In this document: positions 8,187 through 18,074 of the stretch, piece after piece
Layout of the letters: every line of letters starts with the position of its first letter
Position numbering within the stretch: the first letter of the stretch is position 1
Assembly (NCBI GenBank): GCA_013140775.1
Contig: JABFSA010000067.1
Span: forward strand, 1-33,835
Length of the DNA: 33,835 bases
Source of the DNA: Acidobacteriota bacterium
Lineage (GTDB): Bacteria; Acidobacteriota; Vicinamibacteria; Vicinamibacterales; UBA2999
Reading direction: 5' to 3'
Position numbers and translations under genes: made by a program
The notes under the pieces: model-generated
The model's input: only the letters and a program-made list of their open reading frames with translations
Databases searched by the model: none
What the model was told of the DNA's origin: nothing

Positions 8187-9251
8187 TTGGGCATCAGCCG
8201 GTTGGGAGATTACCGGAAAGAGACAGTCACCGCGGTGCTGGCACCGGGGACGCGTGCCTCGATCAGCGCGGCGCTCACCGGTGTGCAGGAGCTCGCCGAA
8301 GCGTTTGACTACGCTCGCCTCTCCACGATCCGGAACGACATCGCCCGCTGCCGTGCGTTGCTCGAATCCATCGAGGATTCACCTGCCCTTGAACCGTCGC
8401 TCACGGCGTGCATGGACGAGACACACCGCACGACGACTCATGTCGTGTCGCAACGCGCCGCTGAGCAACGGGAGACAGCCGGGCTGGTCACCGCGGTCCG
8501 TGAGGCTGTCGCCGCCGTGTCTCAGGACACGGCCACATTTCAGTCGGACGTGCAGCGATCGACCTCGCGCTTCGAAGAGCTCGCCAGCAATGGCCGCGTA
8601 CTCGACCTCCAGGCCCGGCTGCGATCCGAGGTTCAGACGCTGAAGACCTCGATCGCGCTGCACCAGGCGGCTTCGAGACGGAACAACGAATCGCTCAACA
8701 GTCGCATCGCATCGCTCGAGACCCAATTGCGGGTGGCGCGTCAGGAAAGCGCGATCGACGCGCTCACCGGCGTTGCCAATCGAGGCGCATTCGACAAGGC
8801 GTGCCGCGAGTGGATGACAAGCGGACTGCTCCGCTTTTCGGTCCTGATGATCGACGTCGACGACTTCAAGCAGATCAACGACACGCAGGGCCACCTCGAA
8901 GGAGACCGCGTACTTGCGGCCGTCGGCGTCGCGCTGCAGAAAGGGGCGCGGTCGAATCAGGACTTCGTGGCGCGAATTGGCGGCGACGAGTTCGCCATCC
9001 TCGCGCGCGACCTGACGCTCACCGCTGCTGACTCGCTGTTCTCTCGAGTGGTGGCAACACTCGACGCGTATCGTAAGGAGCAGGCTTCGTCACTGCCGCA
9101 TGTGACGCTGAGTTGCGGCGCGGCGGAGTTTTCGGCCGGAGACACCATCCGGAGCCTCATGCAGCGAGCCGACGAAGCCCTGTACGAGGCGAAGCGTCGC
9201 TGCAAGCACAGGGTCGTCACGAAATCTAAACCGTTTCTAAGAGATCTGTAG
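8187..9251 (+). CDS. Diguanylate cyclase (GGDEF domain)
   Basis: Makes cyclic-di-GMP from two GTP. The protein is about 354 residues from TTG 8187. The N-terminal 190 residues are mostly helical and probably coiled-coil (ETQLRVARQE just before the catalytic domain), with no membrane segment and no recognised sensor domain. The GGDEF domain begins at DALTGVANRGAFD and carries the active-site GGDEF at residues 265-269, with the metal-binding MIDVDDFKQIND upstream and ADEALYEAKR at the end. The inhibitory I-site, normally RxxD with D six residues before GGDEF, reads RSNQD here: the aspartate is in place but the arginine is shifted by one, so feedback inhibition may be weakened. It fits the motility/c-di-GMP theme of this block. 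Confidence 0.92.
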   Translation: MGISRLGDYRKETVTAVLAPGTRASISAALTGVQELAEAFDYARLSTIRNDIARCRALLESIEDSPALEPSLTACMDETHRTTTHVVSQRAAEQRETAGLVTAVREAVAAVSQDTATFQSDVQRSTSRFEELASNGRVLDLQARLRSEVQTLKTSIALHQAASRRNNESLNSRIASLETQLRVARQESAIDALTGVANRGAFDKACREWMTSGLLRFSVLMIDVDDFKQINDTQGHLEGDRVLAAVGVALQKGARSNQDFVARIGGDEFAILARDLTLTAADSLFSRVVATLDAYRKEQASSLPHVTLSCGAAEFSAGDTIRSLMQRADEALYEAKRRCKHRVVTKSKPFLRDL

Positions 9252-9257
9252 GCGGCC

Positions 9258-9345
9258 CGGGACTCGGGACTCGGGGTTCGGGACTCGGAAAACACGTGTC
9301 TCGGGATCCCCGGATTCGCGGGATTCGAGCCCCGAGTCCCGAGTC
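9258..9345. repeat. Long imperfect palindrome built of GACTCGG heptamers
   Basis: The left arm, 9261-9280, matches the reverse complement of 9326-9345 at 19 of 20 bases, with a 45-base spacer. The left side consists of heptamer units: GACTCGG at 9261 and 9268, GGTTCGG at 9275 and GACTCGG at 9282. The element fills the gap between two convergent genes, and its right arm includes the stop codon of the hybrid kinase. It could work as a bidirectional terminator, or be a REP-like or MITE-like palindrome. There is no T-tract typical of an intrinsic terminator. Confidence 0.8.
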
Positions 9346-11719
9346 AGGCAGACGCCAACACTTCGTCCACAATCGCAAAGAGACGCGCAGGCTCGAGGGG
9401 CTTGGTCAGGAATCCGATCATGCCGGCGGCCAGACAGCGATCCTGATCCTCCTTCAACGCATGTGCGGTGAGGGCCACCACCGGTGTGTGGCGCCCGACG
9501 CCGCCTTCCATCGTGCGAATCGCGGCCACGGCCTCGAATCCGTCCATCTCCGGCATCTGGAGATCCATCAGGATGAGATCAAACGCCTGCCGCTGCACCG
9601 CTTCAACCGCCTCCCGCCCATTCGTCGCCGAGACGACGGTGAACCCGCGCCGTTCGAGGAGCGCCCTGGCCACACGCTCGTTGACGCGGTTGTCCTCGGC
9701 AAGAAGAACGGTTCCACCGAACGGCTGACGCTTCACCAGAGTCTCTGGACCGTGTTCTGAGCTCACCAGTGACAGCGCCGTCGATGGTCTGGTCGAAGAG
9801 TCGCCGAGCGATTCCTGAACGGCGCGCAGCAGGTCTGCACGCCTGACGGGTTTGATCAGACGAGTATGTGTCTCCGCGTCACCAGAGGCGGGAACGACCC
9901 CGGCATCCGCCGCGGTCAGCATCAGGACGAATCCCCTGGGCAGACGGCAGCCGAGTCGCTGCGCGTCACTGGCGAGCTGTCGCCCGTGTACATCGGACAT
10001 TTGATGATCGAGAAGGAGCACGTCGAACGGGGAACCAGCGTTCCTGGCCTGCGAGAGGGCTGCAAGCGCCTCGGCTGCTGACGCGACCGCCCGAACCTCG
10101 GCGCCAAGTCCCCTCAGCAGGGACTGCAGAACGCCACGGCTCGCCTCATGGTCATCCACAACGAGGGCGCGAAGCGTCGAGAGCGACGATGAGTCGGACG
10201 CCGCGGCATCAGCGGCGGGAATAAGGTCAACTGGCACCACCACACGGAACGTCGAACCGCGGCCTTCCTCGGAGTCGAGCAGCAATTCCCCTCCCAGCAG
10301 CTCTACCAGACGGACAGATATCGTGAGGCCCAGACCGGTGCCACCAAACTGGCGCGAGGTCGAACTGTCCACCTGGGTGAAGGGGTCGAAGATCGCCGTC
10401 TGCCGGCCCTGAGGAATACCGATTCCGGTGTCCTCGACGGCGAAGTTCAGAGTCGCGCGGCCGTCCCGCGCAGCGCCCTCCCGCACGCGCAGCACGACGC
10501 TCCCCGCGTGCGTGAACTTGACGGCATTGCCCAGCAGGTTGACCAGGACCTGCCTGAGACGAAGCGCATCCACACGCACACGCCGCGGAAGGTCCACGGT
10601 GTAGTCACAGACAATCTCCAGCCCCTTCAGTTGCCCCACGAGCGCGACGGAGCGCACGATGTCGTCGAGGTACCCCTCCAGGTCGATCTCAATCGGGTCG
10701 AGCTGCATCCGGCCGGCTTCGATCTTCGAAAAATCCAGGATGTCGTTGATGATGCTGATCAGGCTGTGCGCGGAGGACGTGGCGATTCCCAGGTACTCAC
10801 GTTGCTCCGATGTCAACGGCGTCGTGAGCACCAGCTCGGTCATCCCGATGACGCCATTGAGAGGCGTGCGAAGCTCGTGACTCATGTTGGCGACGAACTC
10901 GCTCTTCACACGACTCGCCTGTTCCGCCCGTTCCTTGGCGGCCCGCATTTCAGCGGTGCGTTCGGTCACCTGCTGTTCGAGCGTGTCGCGATGTCGTGCC
11001 AGTTCCGCCTCCCGCGTCTCGATCTCGGCGAGCATCGCATCGAAACCAATGGACAGGCGTCCGATCTCATCGTCCCGCACGGCCGAACTGATCCGGACTG
11101 AATAGTCGCGCGTCCGTGTCACGCGCAGCATGGCTTCCGATAGACGGCTCAATGGTCCCGCGATCGAGCGCTGCATCAGAAACGCCATCAGCACCGCAAC
11201 ACCGACGGAGACGACCAGCACGGCGAGACCAATGAGGAACAAACGCCTGTAGACCGCCTGGAGTTCCGCGAGGCTGACCTGGACATACACGGTCCCGACG
11301 ATCTGGCCGTCGTGGACAACCGGGCGGGTAACGGCGAAGCCATCGGAGTTCTCGCCGGCGGCCGCGAGGTGCTCCAGTTCCGGAGGCTCAACCGTGCCCC
11401 GCTTGTAGAACGCCACGCGCTGTCCCCAGCGGTCGTACAGAGCAGCCGCGATAACGTTGGGACGATGGCGTAGCGAGGCGAGGGTATCGCCCGCGGCACG
11501 CGTGTCGTCGAAGACGAGGGCTGCCGCGCTGTTGGAACCAAGTACGTCGGCGAGCGTGCTCACGTCCGCGCCAAGCGCGCGGCGGAACGCCATTCCCTCA
11601 GACAGGGCGGTCACCGCCACCGCCAGCGTCAGGGCGACGGCGCATGCGAGTGCCGTGATCAGGGTCAGCCGCTGGCCGACGGTCAGGGATCGCCGCCTGA
11701 GTCTTGTCACCTGTCTCAC
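9344..11719 (-). CDS. Hybrid sensor histidine kinase: CHASE8-like sensor, HAMP, HisKA, HATPase, two receivers
   Basis: A 791-residue inner-membrane kinase of the BarA type. A first membrane helix lies at about 16-38. It is followed by a periplasmic domain to about 155 that looks like CHASE8 ([31 protein letters not shown]), a second helix at 160-182 and a HAMP domain. The phospho-accepting histidine is in [15 protein letters not shown]. The ATPase domain is complete ([31 protein letters not shown]). Receiver 1 carries its aspartate in LLLDHQM and receiver 2 in [13 protein letters not shown]. There is no DNA-binding or HPt domain, so an external phosphotransfer partner is needed. The start is GTG 11717-11719, without a clear ribosome binding site. 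It is divergent from a YfiR-like gene; CHASE8 is also the sensor domain of YfiN, the natural partner of YfiR. Confidence 0.92.
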   Translation of the reverse strand: MRQVTRLRRRSLTVGQRLTLITALACAVALTLAVAVTALSEGMAFRRALGADVSTLADVLGSNSAAALVFDDTRAAGDTLASLRHRPNVIAAALYDRWGQRVAFYKRGTVEPPELEHLAAAGENSDGFAVTRPVVHDGQIVGTVYVQVSLAELQAVYRRLFLIGLAVLVVSVGVAVLMAFLMQRSIAGPLSRLSEAMLRVTRTRDYSVRISSAVRDDEIGRLSIGFDAMLAEIETREAELARHRDTLEQQVTERTAEMRAAKERAEQASRVKSEFVANMSHELRTPLNGVIGMTELVLTTPLTSEQREYLGIATSSAHSLISIINDILDFSKIEAGRMQLDPIEIDLEGYLDDIVRSVALVGQLKGLEIVCDYTVDLPRRVRVDALRLRQVLVNLLGNAVKFTHAGSVVLRVREGAARDGRATLNFAVEDTGIGIPQGRQTAIFDPFTQVDSSTSRQFGGTGLGLTISVRLVELLGGELLLDSEEGRGSTFRVVVPVDLIPAADAAASDSSSLSTLRALVVDDHEASRGVLQSLLRGLGAEVRAVASAAEALAALSQARNAGSPFDVLLLDHQMSDVHGRQLASDAQRLGCRLPRGFVLMLTAADAGVVPASGDAETHTRLIKPVRRADLLRAVQESLGDSSTRPSTALSLVSSEHGPETLVKRQPFGGTVLLAEDNRVNERVARALLERRGFTVVSATNGREAVEAVQRQAFDLILMDLQMPEMDGFEAVAAIRTMEGGVGRHTPVVALTAHALKEDQDRCLAAGMIGFLTKPLEPARLFAIVDEVLASA

Positions 11720-11770
11720 TGAATCGGCCCGCGCGCCAGTCGCTTGAACGGGTTGCAGCCCGTCCAGCCG

Positions 11771-12391
11771 ATGCCGATTTCAATCACGGTGGTCCGCCGT
11801 TCGACACCATCGTCTGCCCTCTCGCACCCGGCCGGGCGCTGGCTCCGCCGCGCCGTCGTTGCATGTTTTTGCATGCTGGCGGCGACCGACGGAGCCTCGC
11901 AGGTGCTCATGCGCGCGCAGGCCGTGGACGCTGCGAACAGCCGGCAGGTCAAAGCGGAATTCATCGTCAGCTTCCTGAGCTTCGTGGACTGGCCGGCGAC
12001 CAAGACTGGCGCCCCACAAGGTCAACTACTGGTGGCCATCCTCGGCGATCCCGACTTCGCCGAACTGGTCCGGAGGGCCGCGACTCACCGTCCGGTGGCA
12101 GGACGGTCCGTGGTGGTGCAGGAGGTGCCGAACCCCGAGGGCGCGCGCGACGCGCACCTCGCGTTCATCGGAAGTTCTGAAGCCAAGCGGCTTCCCGCCA
12201 TCCTCAGAAGCCTCGCGACACAACCGGTGCTGACCGTCGGCGATACCGATGGCTTCGCCCACGAGGGCGTGGCGATCAATCTCTACACGTTCGACAAGCG
12301 GATCCGGATCGAAGTCAACACCACGGCCGCGGAACGCGCGGGTCTGCGGCTCAGCTCAAACCTCTTACGACTGGCTCGAATCGTCCAATGA
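11771..12391 (+). CDS. YfiR-family (DUF4154) periplasmic protein
   Basis: About 206 residues from ATG 11771; the frame is open from TTG 11744. A basic segment and hydrophobic stretch ([19 protein letters not shown]) form a likely signal peptide. The YfiR/DUF4154 fold follows: [31 protein letters not shown], a central [35 protein letters not shown] and a closing [25 protein letters not shown] segment. In Pseudomonas YfiR is a periplasmic repressor of the CHASE8 diguanylate cyclase YfiN. Here the neighbour with a CHASE8-like domain is a hybrid kinase, so I infer that this protein tunes that kinase. Its stop overlaps the start of the TonB receptor gene in an ATGA, indicating an operon. Confidence 0.85.
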   Translation: MPISITVVRRSTPSSALSHPAGRWLRRAVVACFCMLAATDGASQVLMRAQAVDAANSRQVKAEFIVSFLSFVDWPATKTGAPQGQLLVAILGDPDFAELVRRAATHRPVAGRSVVVQEVPNPEGARDAHLAFIGSSEAKRLPAILRSLATQPVLTVGDTDGFAHEGVAINLYTFDKRIRIEVNTTAAERAGLRLSSNLLRLARIVQ

Positions 12392-14394
12392 CATCTGGAG
12401 CGCATCACGTCATGACCACATGCCTTCGTCGGCTCGGCGGCGTCATCATCCTCACGGTGGTGTTTGGCACTCGCGTCGCAGGCGGGCAGGCCCAGTCGGC
12501 TCAAACGGCGCCGGCAACGAGCCTCGAAGACCTCCTCGACGTCGAGGTCGAGTCGGTCGTCACGGCCGCGAGACATGCACAGCGGCCATCGGAGGCGCCC
12601 GCGTCGGTCACAGTGATCACCGCAACCGACATCGCGCAGTTCGGGTGGCGAACGCTGGCGGACGTCCTGGTGAGTGTCCGCGGCTTCAATGTCACCTACG
12701 ACCGCAACTACAGCTACGTCGGAGTTCGCGCATTCGGCAGGCCGACCGACTACAACAACCGCGTGCTGGTCCTGGTTGACGGGCACAGGACCAACGACAG
12801 CATCTACGACGGCGCATACATCGGTACCGAGTTTCCTATCGATCTCAGCCTCGTTGACCGCATTGAGGTCATTCGCGGACCCGGCTCTGCCCTCTACGGA
12901 ACCAGTGCCTTTCTTGCGGTCGTGAACGTGATCAGCAAACGGGGCGCGAATATGGCGGGACGGCAGGTGGAGCTCGAAGCGTCAAGTTTCAACACCTATC
13001 GCTTCAGGGCCTCACAGGGATGGTCGAACGACCACGGCGGCGAAGGGGTGCTGTCCGTCTCACGCCATGACAGCGAGGGGCCACACTCGCTGTATTTCCC
13101 CGAATACGCCAGTCCCGATACCAACAATGGCATCGCGACGGGGCTCGACGGTGATACCGCGACGCGTCTGTACGGCGCGGCCACCTTCGGCGGCCTGCGC
13201 CTGCAAGGTGTCTTCGGTGAGCGCGAGAAGCACGTCCCGACCGCATCCTGGGACACAGCGTTCGGCGACTCGCGTTTCACGACTCGCGACCGGCGAAGCT
13301 GGGGCAGCGCGTCGTACACGAAGGACGTCGGACCAACGGGCATTGACGCGCGTGTCTACTACGACCACTACAGATACACAGGCGACTACCCGTACGACAC
13401 AGCCGTGTCCGTGGACAGCGCCGTTGCCGATGCCATCGGAGGAGAGGCCTCGCTCAGGAGGCGATTCGGCCGGCACCTGCTGACGGTCGGCATCGAGCCG
13501 CGGTTCAACCTCCGGCAGAACCAGATGAACACCGACGGTGAATCGTTGCTCGACGACCGCCGATCTTCGCAGGAAGTTGGCTCCTACGTGCAGGACGAGG
13601 TCGCGCTGGCCACGCGACTCACGGCGATTCTTGGCGCACGGTACGACTGGTGGAGTCTGAAGGGTGGCACCGGCCGGCCGCGGCTAGGACTTGTCTACCG
13701 CACAGAAGCAGACACCGCGATCAAAGCGCTCTACGGTGAGGCGTACCGCGCGCCCAATCTGTACGAGATGTACTACTACGACGCCAACGGTCTCAACCTG
13801 AACAACGAGACACTGTCACCGGAGGTCACCCGCACCACCGAGTTCGTGTTCGAACAACACCTGGCCCGTCGTCTGCGCCTGTCGGCCACGGCGTACTTCA
13901 CACGCATTACCGGACTGATCGACCCCCTGCTGCAAGACAACGCGCCCGTCCTGTACGTGAACAAGGAGTCCGCACGTTCGACCGGCGTCGAGGTGGAGGG
14001 CGAGACACGATCGGCGACGGGCCTCCTCGTGCGAGCGAGCCTCGCGATCCAGCGCGCGACCGACAGCGCGTCGGACACCAGACTGTCAAACGCACCGGGC
14101 CAGCTGGGGACGCTCCAGGTTTCGCTTCCGGTCTGGCGGAGACAGATCGTGCTGGCCAGCGACTCCACGTTCACGTCGTGGCGCAACACCGTGTATGGAG
14201 AGCGCCTGCCGGCCTACTGGTTGAGCCACGTCACCGCGACCTACCGCCCACTCGCCTCGCCGGTCGTCGTCGGCGCCTCTGTCTATAACGTGCTCGACGC
14301 AAGCTACGCGCATCCTGTGGGCGTGGAGTTCAGGCAGCCGGCTATCCAGCAGAACGGCCGCACGGGGTCAATTCGGGTGACGGTGTCGTTCTAG
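12388..14394 (+). CDS. TonB-dependent outer-membrane receptor
   Basis: A 668-residue beta-barrel receptor with an N-terminal plug. The leader up to about residue 35 contains a hydrophobic stretch and ends near GGQAQS. SLEDLLDVEVESVVTAARHAQRPSEAP is followed by the plug motifs (ASVTVITATDIAQFGWRTLADVLVSVRGFNV; DRIEVIRGPGSALYGTSAFLAVVNVISK). The barrel ends with GSIRVTVSF, a terminal phenylalanine as outer-membrane proteins require. The substrate is unknown; the plug resembles vitamin B12/colicin I-type receptors. It overlaps the YfiR-like gene by four bases, so both are translated together, and the receptor may feed a ligand signal to the divergent hybrid kinase. Confidence 0.93.
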   Translation: MTSGAHHVMTTCLRRLGGVIILTVVFGTRVAGGQAQSAQTAPATSLEDLLDVEVESVVTAARHAQRPSEAPASVTVITATDIAQFGWRTLADVLVSVRGFNVTYDRNYSYVGVRAFGRPTDYNNRVLVLVDGHRTNDSIYDGAYIGTEFPIDLSLVDRIEVIRGPGSALYGTSAFLAVVNVISKRGANMAGRQVELEASSFNTYRFRASQGWSNDHGGEGVLSVSRHDSEGPHSLYFPEYASPDTNNGIATGLDGDTATRLYGAATFGGLRLQGVFGEREKHVPTASWDTAFGDSRFTTRDRRSWGSASYTKDVGPTGIDARVYYDHYRYTGDYPYDTAVSVDSAVADAIGGEASLRRRFGRHLLTVGIEPRFNLRQNQMNTDGESLLDDRRSSQEVGSYVQDEVALATRLTAILGARYDWWSLKGGTGRPRLGLVYRTEADTAIKALYGEAYRAPNLYEMYYYDANGLNLNNETLSPEVTRTTEFVFEQHLARRLRLSATAYFTRITGLIDPLLQDNAPVLYVNKESARSTGVEVEGETRSATGLLVRASLAIQRATDSASDTRLSNAPGQLGTLQVSLPVWRRQIVLASDSTFTSWRNTVYGERLPAYWLSHVTATYRPLASPVVVGASVYNVLDASYAHPVGVEFRQPAIQQNGRTGSIRVTVSF

Positions 14395-14470
14395 CCCCGC
14401 GCTCCAGGGCAATTCGCGTGACACAGGCCACAACTGCAGACTCGCGGCCGGCGGCCGATTGAAGAACCGG

Positions 14471-15751
14471 ATGGCCACCTCGCATTTGCCTGACCGAATG
14501 TCCACGACCCCTCTCCCGGAGGGGACGCCCCAGGTCTGCGTAGCCCGCCAGCCGATCATGGACCTGAAGAATCAGGTCTTTGGCTACGAGCTGCTCTATC
14601 GAGCTGCCTTTGGAGACACCAGCTGGGCGGGGGGCCCTGGAGACCAGGCCAGCGCGCGCGTGCTCAACGATGCCCTGCTGTCGCTCGGGCTCGAGACCCT
14701 CACGTCCGGGAAGTTCGCCTTTCTCAACGTCTCGCACCAGGTGCTCCTGCAGGACGTCGTCACCGTCCTGCCGCCGGAAGGCATCGTCGTCGAGCTTCTC
14801 GAAAACATCCCTGCGACCCCTGAGGTCGAAGACGCATGTCGGTCGCTGCAGAAGCGGGGTTACGCCATCGCCCTGGATGACTTCACACCGGGATGCCCCG
14901 CAGAAGCTCTCCTGCCCTACGCCAAATACGTCAAAATCGATTTGCTCTCGACGCCGCCGGATCAGTTCGCACCGCTGGCCTCGAGACTGCTCAAGAGCAA
15001 GCTTCGTCTGCTGGCGGAGAAAGTCGAGACGGCCGAGGCGCTGAAGATCGCATCGCAGGCGGGATGCACGCTGTTCCAGGGCTACTACTTCTGCAAGCCA
15101 ACGACGTATGCGCGGGGCACAATGGCGCCCAGAAAGCTGGCATACCTCCGTCTGCTTGCCGCATTGAATCGACCCAATGTGACCGTGGGGTCGCTCGAAG
15201 AGATCATCAAGCAGGATGCGTCGTTCAGCTACCGCGTGCTGCGGTCGGCAAACTCAGCGGCATTCGGCCTGCGGCAGACCGTTCGATCCATCCATGAAGC
15301 GCTGATCCTGATCGGCCAGGATCGCGTTCGCAAGTGGGCGTCCATCTGGGCCATGGCCGGGATGAGCGATGGCGTCACACCCGAGCTCGTGAACATCACC
15401 ATCCTGCGGGCGCGATGCTGTGAACTACTTGGCCAGAGCAGCACGCTCACTCAGGAGGGCTCCGACCACTTCCTCCTTGGACTGTGCTCGCTGCTCGACG
15501 TCATTCTCGGCAAGCCCATGAATCTGGCGCTCGAGGACCTGCCGCTCTCGACCGAGACCCGCGCGGCCCTTCTGGGCGGGGATAACCCTGAGCGCCATAT
15601 CCTGGACGCCGTCACGGCCTACGAACGCGGTGCGTTCGAGGCTGCGGCCAACGCCGCTGCCCACGGTGGTGTAGACGCCGATATGCTCCCCGATGCGTAT
15701 GCGAGCGCACTCAAGTGGGTGTGGTCGCTCGCGCGCAGCCAGGCCGCCTAA
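14471..15751 (+). CDS. EAL-HDOD signalling protein (YuxH/CdgJ-like)
   Basis: About 426 residues from ATG 14471; the frame also has TTG 14459 and ATG 14498. The N-terminal EAL-type domain reads [19 protein letters not shown] with later [37 protein letters not shown] and FQGYYFCKP. The acidic and other active-site positions look largely kept (E, N, E, DD, K, E, Q), although EAL is replaced by ELL and DDFG by DDFT. The C-terminal HDOD domain covers about 225-420 ([42 protein letters not shown]). Members of this architecture affect motility, some by binding rather than cleaving c-di-GMP. Activity here cannot be told from sequence. Confidence 0.88.
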   Translation: MATSHLPDRMSTTPLPEGTPQVCVARQPIMDLKNQVFGYELLYRAAFGDTSWAGGPGDQASARVLNDALLSLGLETLTSGKFAFLNVSHQVLLQDVVTVLPPEGIVVELLENIPATPEVEDACRSLQKRGYAIALDDFTPGCPAEALLPYAKYVKIDLLSTPPDQFAPLASRLLKSKLRLLAEKVETAEALKIASQAGCTLFQGYYFCKPTTYARGTMAPRKLAYLRLLAALNRPNVTVGSLEEIIKQDASFSYRVLRSANSAAFGLRQTVRSIHEALILIGQDRVRKWASIWAMAGMSDGVTPELVNITILRARCCELLGQSSTLTQEGSDHFLLGLCSLLDVILGKPMNLALEDLPLSTETRAALLGGDNPERHILDAVTAYERGAFEAAANAAAHGGVDADMLPDAYASALKWVWSLARSQAA

Positions 15752-15822
15752 GCCCTCCCTTCCCTCACACGCGTCCCCCTCGACGCCCTGCGGCGTGGTA
15801 TGTTCGACGGCAGGTGCTTTCG

Positions 15823-16470
15823 ATGATGTCCTGGGTTCGCCGGCCGCTCGCGTTCGTCCACGCGCTTCTACGGATCCCGCCGGTCCGGCGCGTCGCCACG
15901 GCCAAGCTGCCAACCGACTACGGGGAGTTCGACATACAGGTCTTCAAGAACGGCGTGTCGGGAGACACGCATGTGGCGCTCATCCGAGGCGAAATCGGCG
16001 ACGGTGAGCAGGTGCTCACCCGGGTGCATTCCTCCTGCCTGACGGGCGACCTCTTCCACTCCGCGCGCTGCGATTGCGGCCGGCAGTTGCACATGGCCAT
16101 GCAGCAGATCGTTGACGAAGGCCGGGGCGTGCTGCTCTATCTCGACCAGGAGGGGCGCGGCATCGGCCTGGTACACAAGATTCGAGCGTACGCGCTCCAG
16201 GACCAAGGGGTGGATACGGTCGAGGCCAACGAACGACTGGGCTTCCCCGCTGACGGCCGTGACTACCGTGCCGGACTTCAGATTCTTCGCCTGCTCGGCG
16301 TCAAGACCATGCGGCTGCTCAGCAACAACCCCAGCAAGCTTCGAGCGGTGACGGGCGAGGGGCTTTCTGTCATCGAACGGTTGCCGATCGAAATTCTGCC
16401 GACCGAGTCCAGCGAGCGCTATCTCAGGACGAAGAAGGAGAAGATGGGGCACCTGCTGTCGTCCGTGTAG
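15823..16470 (+). CDS. ribA: GTP cyclohydrolase II
   Basis: Opens the imidazole ring of GTP, releasing formate and pyrophosphate, to give a 2,5-diamino-6-ribosylaminopyrimidinone phosphate. This is step one of riboflavin synthesis and of several pyrimidine or azapteridine natural products. I start at ATG 15823 (AGGTG seven bases upstream); 15826 is also ATG. At 215 residues it carries the zinc ligands C72, C83, C85 in [15 protein letters not shown], then [25 protein letters not shown] and LLSNNPSK. A 20-residue basic/hydrophobic N-terminal extension precedes the usual [14 protein letters not shown] start. It is a stand-alone enzyme with no RibB fusion and no visible FMN riboswitch, and no other rib gene is nearby. 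It abuts a secondary-metabolite-like gene set. Confidence 0.9.
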   Translation: MMSWVRRPLAFVHALLRIPPVRRVATAKLPTDYGEFDIQVFKNGVSGDTHVALIRGEIGDGEQVLTRVHSSCLTGDLFHSARCDCGRQLHMAMQQIVDEGRGVLLYLDQEGRGIGLVHKIRAYALQDQGVDTVEANERLGFPADGRDYRAGLQILRLLGVKTMRLLSNNPSKLRAVTGEGLSVIERLPIEILPTESSERYLRTKKEKMGHLLSSV

Positions 16471-16475
16471 ACCTC

Positions 16476-18068
16476 ATGGACGTCCCGTCTTTCGCCGGCT
16501 GGCGCGCCGCCGCCGCGCTGGTCATCCTGAACGCGTCGCTCACGTTCGAGAACGTCTGGCCGACCCCAAGAATTCGATGGAGCAACGCGCTGTCGCTCGA
16601 GCTGGCGATCTGCGTGGTACTGCTGGCACTCACCCACCGCATCAAGGGGCGCATTGCACGTACGGCCCTTCCGGCGCTCTGGGTCGTACTCATTGCCGGC
16701 CACTATCTCGACGTGACCGCTCCAGGACTCTACGGCCGCGACTTCAATCTGTATTGGGATTCCCAGCATCTGGGCAACGTGGCCGCGATGCTGGCGCGTG
16801 ACGTGCCGTGGTGGCTCATTGGCGCCGCGGTCGTCTTCGCGTTGATCCTGACGACTCTGGCCTTTCTACTCTCCCGGCTGGCGCTCGGTCAGATCGCGGC
16901 GCTGATGCCGCAGCGTCTGCCGCGTCGTGTCCTCACTGCATCGGCGATGCTCGTCATCCTTCTGTTTGTCGGCCAGCGCGTGAGCGCCACCTCGGTTGTC
17001 CCATTCGCCGATCCTGTCACCGAGGCCTACGCCCGGCAAGCTCGCTACGTGCTCGCGATGCTCGGACCTGGAGCCACAGCTCCGGTGCTCGGTGAGAGTC
17101 CGGCATTCGAAGGCCAGCTCCGCGGACTCGAAGGCTCAGACGTGCTCCTCGTGTTTCTGGAGTCCTACGGCGCCGTTACGTATGAGACGCCCGAGATGGC
17201 AGCGGCGCTCAGGAACAGTCGCGCCGCACTCGATGCCGCCGTCCACGAGTCTCAGCTCGAGGTTGTGTCCGCGTACGTCGATTCGCCAACGTTCGGCGCA
17301 TCGTCGTGGCTGGCTCACCTGAGCCTCCTCTCTGGTGTCGAAGTCAGGGATCAATACGCGTACACCTCACTCATGGCCTCGACGCGGCCGACGATCCTCA
17401 CGCATGCCAGGAGTCTGGGGTATCGAACCATCGGCCTGATGCCGGGAATGCGGCAACCCTGGCCCGAGGGCGCCTTCTATGGGTTCGACGACATTTACGG
17501 GCATGACGCGCTGCAGTACAAGGGGCCGCAGTTCGGCTGGTGGGCGATCCCTGACCAGTACGCCCTCGCCAAGCTCGACTCGCTCGAACGCCCTGCAGCG
17601 CCGCGCGCGCCCGTGTTTGTCGTGTTCCCGACCAGCACGACCCACGCGCCCTTCGGCCCCGCTGCGCCGTATCAGCCGGACTGGTCGCGAGTACTGACGG
17701 ATTCACCGTACGACGCGGATGACGTCGAGAGGTCGATGGCTGCGGTGCCCGACCTGACGAACCTCTCCCCGAGCTACGTCCGGGCAATGGCGTACGACTT
17801 CTATACGCTCGCCGGATATCTGCGCGAGCAGAAGTCCGCTCCCCTCATCATCGTGATCGGCGATCACCAGCCCCCTGCCGCCGTGAGCGGCCGTGGTGCG
17901 TCGTGGCGCGTTCCTGTGCACGTCATCTCAGGCAAGCGCCACATCGTCCAGCGTCTGATCGACCACGGCTTTCGGCCGGGACTCCAGCCGAGCCAACCCG
18001 CGCTCGGCCCCATGCACGGACTGGTGCCGGTGTTCCTCGACGCCTTCGACGCCACCGATCCCGACTGA
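16476..18068 (+). CDS. Membrane-anchored sulfatase / phosphoethanolamine-transferase-like protein
   Basis: A 530-residue member of the alkaline phosphatase/sulfatase superfamily. About five hydrophobic helices fill residues 10-175, the layout of LTA synthase or EptA-type membrane transferases, and the catalytic domain lies outside the cytoplasm. Metal-binding and nucleophile motifs: LVFLESYGAV (Glu), a Ser/Thr-rich segment SPTFGASSWLAH holding the likely nucleophile, THAPFG and IIVIGDHQPP (Asp-His). No C-x-P-x-R formylglycine motif is seen, so it is not a type I sulfatase. The start ATG 16476 is five bases after the ribA stop, so the two are probably one transcript. It may move or hydrolyse phospho-head groups; the substrate is unknown. 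Confidence 0.8.
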   Translation: MDVPSFAGWRAAAALVILNASLTFENVWPTPRIRWSNALSLELAICVVLLALTHRIKGRIARTALPALWVVLIAGHYLDVTAPGLYGRDFNLYWDSQHLGNVAAMLARDVPWWLIGAAVVFALILTTLAFLLSRLALGQIAALMPQRLPRRVLTASAMLVILLFVGQRVSATSVVPFADPVTEAYARQARYVLAMLGPGATAPVLGESPAFEGQLRGLEGSDVLLVFLESYGAVTYETPEMAAALRNSRAALDAAVHESQLEVVSAYVDSPTFGASSWLAHLSLLSGVEVRDQYAYTSLMASTRPTILTHARSLGYRTIGLMPGMRQPWPEGAFYGFDDIYGHDALQYKGPQFGWWAIPDQYALAKLDSLERPAAPRAPVFVVFPTSTTHAPFGPAAPYQPDWSRVLTDSPYDADDVERSMAAVPDLTNLSPSYVRAMAYDFYTLAGYLREQKSAPLIIVIGDHQPPAAVSGRGASWRVPVHVISGKRHIVQRLIDHGFRPGLQPSQPALGPMHGLVPVFLDAFDATDPD

Positions 18069-18074
18069 CGCGAC

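Noticed and set aside
15752..15822. FMN riboswitch or terminator upstream of ribA
   Set aside because: The gap is only 71 bases, too short for an RFN element. The small ACGCC/GGCGT hairpin has no T-tract.
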